DNA from: Ruminococcus callidus
GTDB taxonomy: Bacteria > Bacillota > Clostridia > Oscillospirales > Ruminococcaceae
Direction: 5' to 3'
Assembly (NCBI RefSeq): GCF_020709055.1
Contig: NZ_JAJFCK010000002.1
Location: forward strand, 83,470 to 147,469
DNA length: 64,000 nucleotides
Made by a program: the position numbers and the translations under genes. Shown piece by piece: positions 15,407 through 22,631 of this stretch (position 1 is its first letter; each line of letters begins with the position of its first letter). The notes beneath the pieces are model-generated. The model had not been told where the DNA came from. It made no database searches and saw nothing but the letters and a program-made list of their open reading frames with translations.

Positions 15407-16020
15407 AGCGTGCCGTCCAGATTGACCAGATAGACCGTCATGTCCTGACTATCCACGCTCTTATCACCGCTGGTCATGGCGATCTTGGTCGTCAGCGCCT
15501 TGCAGTCCCTGACGTGGGTCGTCCAGTAGTCCTCCCCCTGCAGGGTGTTGAACATATCCTTGAGATAGTCCACGCCGGAAGTGGGAGAATCTTCATCCTT
15601 ACAGTCCGTGATCTGAAGATAGGAGAACGTGAAGTCACCGCCGGCTGCCGTCTGGAACGCATCGTGCACCTTGGTCAGATAGGCATCGCTCTGAAGCAGA
15701 CCGCCGTACATGTTTTCAATAATATAGTCCAGATAGAAATCCACGATGCAGGAGGTGAATTCCGTCACATCCTGCTTCTGAATGGAGTCGTAGTAGCTGA
15801 ACAGCAGATCCAGTTCGTCCTGCTCCAGAAACCGCTTGTCGTACTCAATGGTGAAATCGTGGGAAGTGTCCTCCCGCAGCGTTGCGCCGTAGGCGAGGTT
15901 CTCCATGGGGATATCGGTTCCCTCGTTGGTCTGGTTGTCCGCACAGCCGGCAAAGCTCAGCAAAAGCGCCCCTGCCAGAACCGCAGCTGTTCCACGGCGC
16001 AGGGTTGAAGTATGGTTCAT
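15391..16020 (-). CDS. Putative lipoprotein of unknown function
   Basis: A 209-residue protein with a signal peptide and lipobox (LLLSFAGC) at about residues 18-25, so anchored on the outer face of the membrane. The mature part contains regularly spaced Asp and aromatic residues (LDLLFSYYDSIQKQDVTEF) and resembles in layout the lipoprotein at 37179-37859, suggesting a common NTF2- or DUF-type helical/beta fold; I could not name the family. ATG 16020 is chosen because AAAGGA precedes it; the frame to 16074 is an upstream extension. Has its own promoter. Confidence 0.8.
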   Translation of the reverse strand: MNHTSTLRRGTAAVLAGALLLSFAGCADNQTNEGTDIPMENLAYGATLREDTSHDFTIEYDKRFLEQDELDLLFSYYDSIQKQDVTEFTSCIVDFYLDYIIENMYGGLLQSDAYLTKVHDAFQTAAGGDFTFSYLQITDCKDEDSPTSGVDYLKDMFNTLQGEDYWTTHVRDCKALTTKIAMTSGDKSVDSQDMTVYLVNLDGTLYVCP

Positions 16021-16089
16021 AATGATACATCCTTTCTGCATTTCGATCTGCCCGATGACAAAAAATCGGAACAAATTCTCATCGTTACT

Positions 16090-16118
16090 ACTGTATCATA
16101 TTTTTCTCAGAATGTCAA
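16090..16118 (-). promoter_or_regulatory. Promoter of lipoprotein gene
   Basis: Minus-strand TTGACA (16113-16118) and TACAGT (16090-16095), 17-bp spacer. Confidence 0.75.
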
Positions 16119-16163
16119 ACCAAAGCGTGCGAAAAAGGCACTTGATCCACAGGAGGTCGCATT

Positions 16164-16883
16164 ATGCCACGATTTTTTTTAGAAGAACTTGACGAATCGG
16201 ATATCTGCATCACAGGGCCGGATGCCCGCCACATCGGACTGTCCCTGCGGATGCGTGTAGGCGATCCGCTGACGGTCTGTGCCTACGGCAAGGACTACCA
16301 GTGCCGGATCCGCTCCATCACGCCGGAGGAAGTGCATCTGGAAATGCTGTCCTCGGCGCTCTGTGCCGCAGAGCCGTCGGTCGCCCTGACGCTCTATCAG
16401 GCGCTTCCCAAGGCGGACAAGCTGGAACAGATCATCCAGAAATCCGTGGAACTGGGAGCCGTCCGCATTGTTCCCGTCCTTACCCGCCGCTGCATCTCCC
16501 GCCCCAAGCCGGCGGAGTTTGCCAAGAAACTGCCCCGTCTGCAAAAAATCGCCGCCTCTGCCGCTAAGCAGGCAGGGCGCGGCATGATTCCGGAGATTGC
16601 AGCGCTTTACACGTTCCAGCAGATGTGCCGTGAGATGCAGGAGGCAGACCGTGCCATTTTAATGTATGAGAACGGCGGCATCCGGTTTTCACAGGTGCCC
16701 TTCGAGAACTGCCATACCATCGCCATGGCAGTGGGCAGCGAGGGAGGCTTCGATCCGGAGGAGGCGGAACAGCTCCAGAACGCCGGCGCCGTTTCTGTCT
16801 GGCTGGGAGAGCGCATTCTCCGCTGCGAAACTGCCCCCCTCGCTGCCATCACCCTCGCCATGCACTGCACCGGAAATTTGTAA
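16164..16883 (+). CDS. rsmE: 16S rRNA (uracil(1498)-N(3))-methyltransferase
   Basis: A 239-residue SPOUT methyltransferase. It methylates U1498 of 16S rRNA in the 30S subunit with S-adenosylmethionine. The N-terminal PUA-like domain (HIGLSLRMRVGDPLTVCAYG) is followed by the knot domain with QALPKADKLEQIIQKSVELG, AVGSEGGFDPEEAE and the C-terminal LGERILRCETAPLAA, all classical RsmE motifs. Length and start (AGGAGG, 8-bp spacing) fit the family. It stands alone here between a divergent lipoprotein gene and a small acidic protein gene; prmA, its frequent partner, is not present. Confidence 0.95.
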   Translation: MPRFFLEELDESDICITGPDARHIGLSLRMRVGDPLTVCAYGKDYQCRIRSITPEEVHLEMLSSALCAAEPSVALTLYQALPKADKLEQIIQKSVELGAVRIVPVLTRRCISRPKPAEFAKKLPRLQKIAASAAKQAGRGMIPEIAALYTFQQMCREMQEADRAILMYENGGIRFSQVPFENCHTIAMAVGSEGGFDPEEAEQLQNAGAVSVWLGERILRCETAPLAAITLAMHCTGNL

Positions 16884-16944
16884 GTCTTTTCAAAAGCAGT
16901 TCAAAAAAGTGGACAGAATCATCAATATTGTTGCGAAAAAGGAC

Positions 16945-16973
16945 TTGTATTTTTTCCGGAAACATGGTATACT
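16945..16973 (+). promoter_or_regulatory. Promoter of the small acidic protein gene
   Basis: TTGTAT (16945-16950) and TATACT (16968-16973), 17-bp spacer; it leaves a leader of about 205 nt. Confidence 0.8.
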
Positions 16974-16979
16974 AATAAC

Positions 16980-17152
16980 AGAACCGGAACATCGTCCGGT
17001 TCACATAAAAGATCAAGCTCTGGAGAATGGAATAACCGGAGGCGCAGACAGAGGACAACAGGCGCTTCACTCATACATTTCCACACTCACCGATTTTTTA
17101 TGGTTCACAAAACAAATGTCGTTCTGCCGTTTTCCAGGCCACGGCAGAACGA
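16980..17152 (+). promoter_or_regulatory. Structured 5' leader of the small acidic protein gene
   Basis: The leader opens at the predicted start with a perfect 8-bp hairpin GAACCGGA/TCCGGTTC (16981-17002). It ends with a perfect 12-bp hairpin TCGTTCTGCCGT/ACGGCAGAACGA (17119-17152) located 34 nt before the ATG. No T-run follows, so it is not a terminator. It does not match a riboswitch class I know. Confidence 0.5.
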
Positions 17153-17186
17153 AATAGAAACGGTCTTGGAGAAAAGAGGTATCGTT

Positions 17187-17582
17187 ATGAAAGCAACTAC
17201 AATTGCCGCAATGGTTTTGGCTGCCGCTGCTGCATCCGCAGCTACCATCGTTGCACTGAAAAAGGCACACGAGAAGAAACAGAACGCAAGACTAGAGCCC
17301 ATGGAAGGCGGAGATGTCACCATCTGTACGGGGGATCCTATCCCGGCTGAGGACGACGACAGCGACTGCTGCTGCGAAAAGACTGATACCGACGCTCCAA
17401 AGCCGGAGGAAGCCGACAAGGAAGAGAGCGCACCGGAAGCCGGCGGATGCGAGGGCGGATTCTGCTCGTTCGCAGGCGCTGTAGATGCCGACGATGACGA
17501 CGATGACGCAGACCAGCCGGCACATATTACAGCAGATGCAGAGGACGAGAAAAAAGACGACAGCGATTCTGACAGCAAATAA
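17187..17582 (+). CDS. Small membrane-anchored acidic protein, unknown
   Basis: A 131-residue protein. A hydrophobic Ala-rich N-terminal helix (TIAAMVLAAAAASAATIVAL) works as signal anchor or cleaved signal; after it the chain is strongly acidic, with a DSDCCCEKTD cluster, a GGCEGGFCSFAG patch and a run of Asp (DADDDDDDAD). The cysteines and acidic residues could bind metals, but no known fold is recognisable. ATG 17187 is used because of GAAAAGAGG upstream and the start of the hydrophobic helix. It has a consensus promoter, a long hairpin-containing leader and its own terminator, so it is a monocistronic, probably regulated gene. Confidence 0.72.
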   Translation: MKATTIAAMVLAAAAASAATIVALKKAHEKKQNARLEPMEGGDVTICTGDPIPAEDDDSDCCCEKTDTDAPKPEEADKEESAPEAGGCEGGFCSFAGAVDADDDDDDADQPAHITADAEDEKKDDSDSDSK

Positions 17583-17616
17583 GCGCTGCGTTTCCTGACT
17601 GTCACGCAAGAACACA

Positions 17617-17653
17617 AAGAGGTACACTCCTGCAAGGGAGGTACCTCTTTTTT
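17617..17653. terminator. Bidirectional terminator between the acidic protein gene and yabR
   Basis: AAAGAGGTAC pairs with GTACCTCTTT, loop about 15 nt containing a small inner CTCC/GGAG stem; T-run on the plus strand, A-run on the other side. Confidence 0.85.
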
Positions 17654-17709
17654 GGCTTTGGCATCAAAAAAGCGGACTGCATTTCTGCCGTCCGCCGATT
17701 CTTTCCAAA

Positions 17710-18207
17710 TCACTTCCGTCTGGAACGATTCTTTCGCTCTGTATTGCGCTTGATGTCGCACATCTTCTCCTCGCTGTTCTGCTTGAAGTGGGAGAGCATA
17801 TCCTCAAAAGTCATCTCCGACGGTGCCTGCCGCTTCTTCGGCTCCCAGACGCTGGGCTTTCCACCACGGCGCTGTCCGCCCTCCGGACGGGAACCGCCGC
17901 TGCGGGAACCGTGTCCCCGATGATCGCCGCGCTGCTGGGGACGATCGCCGCCAGCCGGCGCTTCTTCCGCCTGCTTCATGGAAAGGCTGATCTTTCCCTG
18001 CGGGTTGATGCCGATGACCTTGACCTTCACCTGCTGTCCCTCTGTCACAAAATCCCGAATCTCGCTGACATAGCTTCTGGAGATCTCAGAGATATGAACC
18101 ATGCCCATGATCCGTTCCCCATCGGGGTTATGGATATCCACAAATGTCCCATAGTTTGTAATATTCTTTACTGTGCCCTCATAGATTTTCCCAATTTCGA
18201 CCTGCAT
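17710..18207 (-). CDS. S1 RNA-binding domain protein (YabR-like)
   Basis: A 165-residue protein with one S1 domain at residues 1-75 (IGKIYEGTVKNITNYGTFVD, then GMVHISEIS and GKISLSMKQ). A low-complexity Gly/Arg/Gln-rich middle follows, and a basic tail (KRNTERKNRSRRK) suited to nucleic-acid binding. In B. subtilis the S1 protein gene yabR lies directly after divIC, exactly as here. ATG 18207 starts at the S1 domain; the frame upstream to 18300 has no ribosome site. The role is likely ribosome- or RNA-associated, but unproven. Confidence 0.85.
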   Translation of the reverse strand: MQVEIGKIYEGTVKNITNYGTFVDIHNPDGERIMGMVHISEISRSYVSEIRDFVTEGQQVKVKVIGINPQGKISLSMKQAEEAPAGGDRPQQRGDHRGHGSRSGGSRPEGGQRRGGKPSVWEPKKRQAPSEMTFEDMLSHFKQNSEEKMCDIKRNTERKNRSRRK

Positions 18208-18296
18208 GTAACTCCATATCCCTTTCTGATGACAGGCAGCACCGCTGCCATGCCTGCCGTGATGTGCTTCCGTGTTCTGCCCCGTCAAAGTCTGTG

Positions 18297-18611
18297 TCAA
18301 TTTCTGGAAGCGTCATAAAAGCGAGCTTCATCCGGATAGGCGTAGTTATACTCCTCCCGTGCCAGACGTTCCATGTAGCTGTCGATGTCGTCGCTTGCCA
18401 GAATCCGTTCCAGATCCTCGTTGTCCGCCGTAAGCTTGTCGATCTGCTTTTCCAACTGCGCCAGCTCCGTCTTTTTCTCCGCAATGCTGGACTGTGTGGA
18501 GATCACGCTGACGGTACAGCCGATGATGGCAGCAGCGATCGCCGTCCGGCGGAGAATCCGGAAAATCAGTCTGGATTTTTTCTCCGTCTTCTGCTTCTTT
18601 TTCTTTGCCAT
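18297..18611 (-). CDS. divIC: Septum formation initiator, DivIC/FtsB family
   Basis: A 104-residue bitopic protein. It has a very basic N-terminus (AKKKKQKTEKKSR), a membrane helix at about residues 15-37, then a leucine-zipper-like coiled coil (ELAQLEKQIDKLTADNEDLE) and the family end (YMERLAREEYNYAYPDEARFY). DivIC works in the divisome with FtsL and DivIB at the septum. It is placed between yabQ (10 bp upstream) and yabR, the canonical clostridial/bacillar order. A TTG two codons upstream has better spacing to GAGGTG and could be the real start. Confidence 0.9.
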   Translation of the reverse strand: MAKKKKQKTEKKSRLIFRILRRTAIAAAIIGCTVSVISTQSSIAEKKTELAQLEKQIDKLTADNEDLERILASDDIDSYMERLAREEYNYAYPDEARFYDASRN

Positions 18612-18620
18612 TGTCAATTT

Positions 18621-19130
18621 TCACCTCTTGACGGTTTTCCTTTTGTTATTATACAATACTTTTCGGATGACAATCAAGGGCAAATGCCAAAAAAAATGAA
18701 CTTTTCCAGAAACTTTGGCGAAATGGCCAAATTTCTCTTTCAAAACACCGTAAATCCGCACAACACCGTGGAAAAGGGGCGTTGTGAGCCAGCGGAGCAC
18801 CCTGCCGGACACCCCGAAGATCCGGTGCAGCACACGCACCATTACTGTGCCGATGGTACAGCGGTACAGCAGGAATCCCAGCGTGCTCCCCAAGGCGTAA
18901 TAGGCACGCATTTCCCCCCGGGCAAAAATGCCGGCAAAGCAGAGCAGCGCACCGCCCCAGACCAGCAGAAACGCCGTATCCTCCAGCGCCACCGCCAACT
19001 TTCCATGGGGCAGAAGCATCCGCAGGACACGCAGCACATCGAAGCAAAGCCCCAGCGGAATCCCCAGAAATACGGCGCAGAACAGCAGCCTTGTCTGCTC
19101 CGGCACCGTGAAAAACGTCTCCAGCTCCAT
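18621..19130 (-). CDS. yabQ: Spore cortex biosynthesis protein YabQ
   Basis: A 169-residue protein with three to four hydrophobic segments. The segment LGIPLGLCFDVLRVLRMLL and the paired EDTAFLLVWGGALLCF helix are the YabQ family hallmarks. In B. subtilis YabQ is made under sigma-E in the mother cell and is needed for cortex formation. Its ATG overlaps the yabP stop by one base (TGATG), so the two are translationally coupled. Presence of yabPQ implies a spore-forming lineage or ancestor. Confidence 0.85.
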   Translation of the reverse strand: MELETFFTVPEQTRLLFCAVFLGIPLGLCFDVLRVLRMLLPHGKLAVALEDTAFLLVWGGALLCFAGIFARGEMRAYYALGSTLGFLLYRCTIGTVMVRVLHRIFGVSGRVLRWLTTPLFHGVVRIYGVLKEKFGHFAKVSGKVHFFWHLPLIVIRKVLYNNKRKTVKR

Positions 19131-19417
19131 CAGCGGAACAGCTTTCCCAGCAGCGACAGCGGACCGCGGCGGTCTTTGTCGCCGTATTGCAGCAGCCAGA
19201 TGTCCCCCGTAATGGTCATGTCGCCGCTCTCCACGCTCACGTCGTTAATGTGCAGATTCCGCCCCTTGACAGTCAGTTCGCCCAGACTGGTGAACAGATT
19301 GATGATGCGCTCGTCAAAGCAGTCCACATCGGTGACACCGGTCAGCGTCAGCTTTCCGCGGTCTTCCAAAATCAGGTTGTGATGTCCGGCAGGTGCCGGC
19401 GGCTGTTGTGTTTTCAT
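19130..19417 (-). CDS. yabP: Sporulation protein YabP
   Basis: A 95-residue YabP/YqfC-family protein. The pattern NLILEDRGKLTLTGVTDVDCFDE, then GELTVKGRNLHINDVSVESG, is the family's beta-rich core. ATG 19417 is given, but TTG 19423 has a better spaced AGGAG. Upstream on the minus strand are sequences resembling a sigma-E promoter (GTGATTTT, 14 nt, CATATGAT), consistent with sporulation control, but the match is loose. First gene of yabP-yabQ-divIC-yabR. Confidence 0.85.
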   Translation of the reverse strand: MKTQQPPAPAGHHNLILEDRGKLTLTGVTDVDCFDERIINLFTSLGELTVKGRNLHINDVSVESGDMTITGDIWLLQYGDKDRRGPLSLLGKLFR

Positions 19418-19558
19418 CGTCAAGCGATCTCCTTTCCTTTGCGCAGCGCCTGCCCGCAGACGCCGAAGCGGTTCGTTCTCTGTATCATATGCCATGATTT
19501 CATGAAAAATCACCAGTTTCAAAAGGGGTTCTTTGTCTATTTTTTTGCGGAAAAGTCC

Positions 19559-19587
19559 TTGCATTTTTGGTGCGGATGTGATATAAT
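19559..19587 (+). promoter_or_regulatory. Promoter of secG
   Basis: TTGCAT (19559-19564) and TATAAT (19582-19587), 17-bp spacer, 72 bp before the start codon. Confidence 0.82.
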
Positions 19588-19658
19588 AAAAGAAATATTG
19601 AAAAGTTACAGGCAGCGTCTGTCTGTCGGGTAAAAAATTGAAACAGGAGGAAATTCCC

Positions 19659-19916
19659 ATGGGAGTACTGGAAATCATTCTGGGTTCCGCTGTTCTGCTG
19701 GCAAGTGCCATCATCACAGTCATCTGTCTGATGCAGGAGCAGAAGCCGCAGAATGCAACCGCCGCACTGACCGGTGCAAGCAACGATTCGTTCTACGACA
19801 AGAACCGTGGCCGTACCAAGGAAGCACGTCTGAGAAAAGTGACATTCTGGTTTTCGATCGTGTTCTTTGTACTGATTCTGTTCATGGATATCGTAATGCC
19901 GCTGCTGACAAAATAA
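19659..19916 (+). CDS. secG: Preprotein translocase subunit SecG
   Basis: An 85-residue protein with two membrane helices (residues 3-23 and 60-82) and the SecG-type loop: LMQEQKPQNATAALTGASNDSFYDKNRGRTKE contains the A-L-x-G motif and the conserved small-residue patch before the second helix. SecG assists the SecYEG channel in protein export. ATG 19659 has AGGAGG at 9 nt. Gene order secG-rnr is widely conserved in Firmicutes and supports the call; a terminator-like hairpin separates the two here. Confidence 0.9.
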   Translation: MGVLEIILGSAVLLASAIITVICLMQEQKPQNATAALTGASNDSFYDKNRGRTKEARLRKVTFWFSIVFFVLILFMDIVMPLLTK

Positions 19917-19930
19917 GCAATCGAAATTCT

Positions 19931-19993
19931 ATCCTGTGTTTTTGGTGTTATCCTTCGATGCAAGAGCGACACTGATGCACAGGATGTTTTTTT
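19931..19993 (+). terminator. Terminator or attenuator between secG and rnr
   Basis: ATCCTGTG (19931-19938) pairs with CACAGGAT (19978-19985); an inner GTGT/ACAC pair shortens the loop; seven T follow. It would limit read-through from secG into rnr. Confidence 0.65.
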
Positions 19994-20077
19994 GCCTATG
20001 CCAAGAAAAATTTGAGAAAATGAGAAAGAAAATGAGAAAAGAGATGCCGCAATGGGCGGCGGGAAGGATTTGTATTT

Positions 20078-22246
20078 ATGGCAAATACACAGTTCGGAGG
20101 CGCTGAGAGCGTCGAAAGCTACCGCAAGAAGATTATGACATGTCTCAAGAAAAACGGGCGCACTCCCCTGAGCGACCGTGATCTTGCGACAAAATGCCGC
20201 ACCAACCGGGGCGGCGCTGCCAATTTCCGGCAGGCCATCAACGAGCTGCGCCACGAGGGTGCCATCTGCGAGCGCCGGCGGGGATATGTTTCCTCCGCCA
20301 ACATGGGATATTTCCCGGCAACCATCGTTCGCCTGAACCGTACCTTTGGCTTCGCACGGCCGGAGGAAGAGGGTGCGCAGGATGTCTTTATTCCCGGAAA
20401 GTTCCTGCAGGGCGCAATGACCAAAGACCGTGTGCTCATCGGCAACATTCCCTCCCGCAGCGGAAAGCCGGAGGGCGAGGTGCTCGCCATTCTGGAGGAG
20501 GCGGACAGCAAGCTGACCGGTGTCATCATCGACGACAACGGCAGGCTGATGTTCCGTGCGGACACCATGTCCAAGACTCCCATCCAGATTCAGCGCAAGG
20601 ACAGCGTCATCTATCACGAGGGCGAAAAGGTGCTGGCAGAGGTCGTATACCGCGGACAGCGCCACGCAGAGCACAAGGTCAAGATCGTCTATAGCTTCGG
20701 CGTTTCCACCCGTGCCAGCGTCTGTGCGGAGGCAATCGTTGCCATCCGCGGCGTAAACGTGGCGTTTCCGGAGGAGGTCGTTGCCGAGGCTGAACAGCTG
20801 GCAAACGCACCCATTCCGCAGGAGGAATATGAAAAGCGTCTGGATCTGCGCAGCACCCCCATCTTCACCATTGACAGCGCACACTCCAAGGATCTGGACG
20901 ACGCAGTTTCGCTGGAAAAGACAGCCGCCGGCTACAAGCTGGGCGTACACATCGCCGACGTATCCCACTATGTCCGCCCGAACACCCCGCTGAACACCGA
21001 GGCGCTGGACCGTGGCACAAGCATCTACTATGCGAACCACGTCATTCCCATGCTGCCCACCAGCCTGTCCAACGGCATCTGCTCTCTGAACCCCTGCGAA
21101 GACCGTCTGGCGTTCTCCGCACTCATGGAGCTGGACGAAAACGGCGAGATCGTGAAGTACGAGTTCCGCAAGACGGTCATCCGCTCCGCCGTCAAGGGCG
21201 TATACAGCGAGGTCAATCAGATTCTGGACGGCTCGGCTTCTCAGGAGCTGCTGGACAAGTATCAGGATGTCATCCACATGATTCCGCTGATGAACGAGCT
21301 GTGCGACATCCGTCTGCGGGAGCGGAAGCGCCGTGGTGCGCCGGAGCTGGAGACTGCCGAGGGTGCGCTCATCATCAACGATGAGGATGTCTGCGTGGAC
21401 GTGGTTGCACGGGAGCGTGGAAAGAGCGAGTGCATCGTCGAGGAGATGATGCTGCTGGCAAACGAAGCTGCCGCAAAGATGGCACGGGAAAAGAACCTGC
21501 CTTTTGTCTATCGTGTCCACGACAAGCCCTCTCCGGAGAAGATCGAGAATCTGGAAAAGATCCTCCTGCGTCTGGGCGTGGATGTGCCGGTGTTCACCGA
21601 CATCAAGCCCCGCCATCTGGCAGAGATTCTGGACGGCGCAAGAGGCACCGACCTGTATCCGGTGCTGAACGTCATGGTGCTGCGCTCCATGGCAAAGGCT
21701 GCCTATGCGCCGGATCCCATCGGCCACTTTGGTCTGGCACTGAAGGACTACGCCCACTTCACCTCCCCCATCCGCCGTTATCCCGACCTGGCAATCCACC
21801 GGATCCTCAGCAGCTACTGCGAGAATCCCGATGCCGATGCCATGCACGAGATGTACGACAGCTTCGTTGTAGAGGCTTCCACACGCTCCAGCGACACGGA
21901 AGTTCGTGCCATCACCATTGAGCGGAGCGCCGACGACTGCTACAAGGCGGAGTACATGCAGCAGCATCTGGGCGAGATTTTCGACGGCATTGTTGCCGGT
22001 GTCACCGATTTCGGCTTCTATGTAGCACTGCCCAACACCGTAGAGGGTCTGGTGCACGTGGCAACCCTGCCGGAAAGCGACTGGGTCAACGACGACAGCA
22101 TCGCTTTCAAGGAGGAACAGGGCAGCGCATGCTACCGTCTGGGCGACACGGTACGGGTGCAGTGCACCAAGATCGATGTCAACAGCGGAAACGTGGACTT
22201 TGCGCTGGTAGACGAAAACGGCAATCTGCTGGGAAATGCGAAATAA
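20078..22246 (+). CDS. rnr: Ribonuclease R
   Basis: A 722-residue 3'-5' exoribonuclease. Domains in order: N-terminal winged helix (residues 10-75), two cold-shock OB folds (75-240), the RNB catalytic domain (about 255-590) with the metal-binding signature IDSAHSKDLDDAVSLEK and the HYVRPNTPLNTEALDRGTS segment, and a C-terminal S1 domain (about 630-715; VAGVTDFGFYVALPNTVEG). It degrades structured RNA and takes part in rRNA and tmRNA-linked quality control. Nothing is truncated. The usual partner smpB does not follow; two terminator-like hairpins and a MITE do. Confidence 0.96.
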   Translation: MANTQFGGAESVESYRKKIMTCLKKNGRTPLSDRDLATKCRTNRGGAANFRQAINELRHEGAICERRRGYVSSANMGYFPATIVRLNRTFGFARPEEEGAQDVFIPGKFLQGAMTKDRVLIGNIPSRSGKPEGEVLAILEEADSKLTGVIIDDNGRLMFRADTMSKTPIQIQRKDSVIYHEGEKVLAEVVYRGQRHAEHKVKIVYSFGVSTRASVCAEAIVAIRGVNVAFPEEVVAEAEQLANAPIPQEEYEKRLDLRSTPIFTIDSAHSKDLDDAVSLEKTAAGYKLGVHIADVSHYVRPNTPLNTEALDRGTSIYYANHVIPMLPTSLSNGICSLNPCEDRLAFSALMELDENGEIVKYEFRKTVIRSAVKGVYSEVNQILDGSASQELLDKYQDVIHMIPLMNELCDIRLRERKRRGAPELETAEGALIINDEDVCVDVVARERGKSECIVEEMMLLANEAAAKMAREKNLPFVYRVHDKPSPEKIENLEKILLRLGVDVPVFTDIKPRHLAEILDGARGTDLYPVLNVMVLRSMAKAAYAPDPIGHFGLALKDYAHFTSPIRRYPDLAIHRILSSYCENPDADAMHEMYDSFVVEASTRSSDTEVRAITIERSADDCYKAEYMQQHLGEIFDGIVAGVTDFGFYVALPNTVEGLVHVATLPESDWVNDDSIAFKEEQGSACYRLGDTVRVQCTKIDVNSGNVDFALVDENGNLLGNAK

Positions 22247-22273
22247 CGCTTTCCCATCATCTTGCATAAAAAC

Positions 22274-22306
22274 AGCAGGCGGATGTGATGAACACGTCCG
22301 CCTGCT
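22274..22306 (+). terminator. Hairpin terminator after rnr
   Basis: AGCAGGCGGA pairs perfectly with TCCGCCTGCT; the T-run is short (CTTTGG), so efficiency may be moderate. Confidence 0.6.
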
Positions 22307-22386
22307 TTGGTATCTTAGAGCCTGTGCAGTATTTTATGATATTCAGCTGTGTAAACTCTGAAACCGTGGCAGAGTAAAATCCAAGT

Positions 22387-22432
22387 AAAAACCCGCCTGT
22401 GTCCGAAAAAGCCGGAACGCAGGCGGGTTTTC
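22387..22432. terminator. Second, bidirectional terminator after rnr
   Basis: AAAACCCGCCTG pairs with CAGGCGGGTTTT around a loop with an inner TCCG/CGGA pairing. It lies between rnr and the convergent GH94 gene and can serve both. Confidence 0.8.
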
Positions 22433-22471
22433 TGTTGATTTCTAGTGTGTCTGATTGGATTCTAAGGCTTA

Positions 22472-22631
22472 GAGCTTGTGTTCGTAGGAAATATATGCGG
22501 ATTTTCGAGCAAATTTTTTTGCAGATAAGGCAAAAATTTGCAGGCATACTTTCGTATGGCAAGAATTTTTAACGCAGTATGCAACAAAATTTGCCGAAAA
22601 GACGTAGATAGACGCCTATGAACACGAGCTC
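22472..22631 (+). mobile_element. MITE copy 3 (160 bp), duplicated TTA is the stop codon of the GH94 gene
   Basis: Same 160-bp element as copy 1, with termini GAGCTTGTGTTCGTAGG and CCTATGAACACGAGCTC. It is flanked by TTA at 22469-22471 and 22632-22634. The right-hand TTA is the reverse complement of the TAA stop of the phosphorylase gene, so the insertion duplicated the stop codon and left the protein intact. Confidence 0.9.

Noticed and set aside
17105..17761. A 218-codon minus-strand frame opposite the small acidic protein gene
   Set aside because: Ser/Ala-rich mirror of the acidic codons; the plus-strand gene has promoter, ribosome site and terminator.
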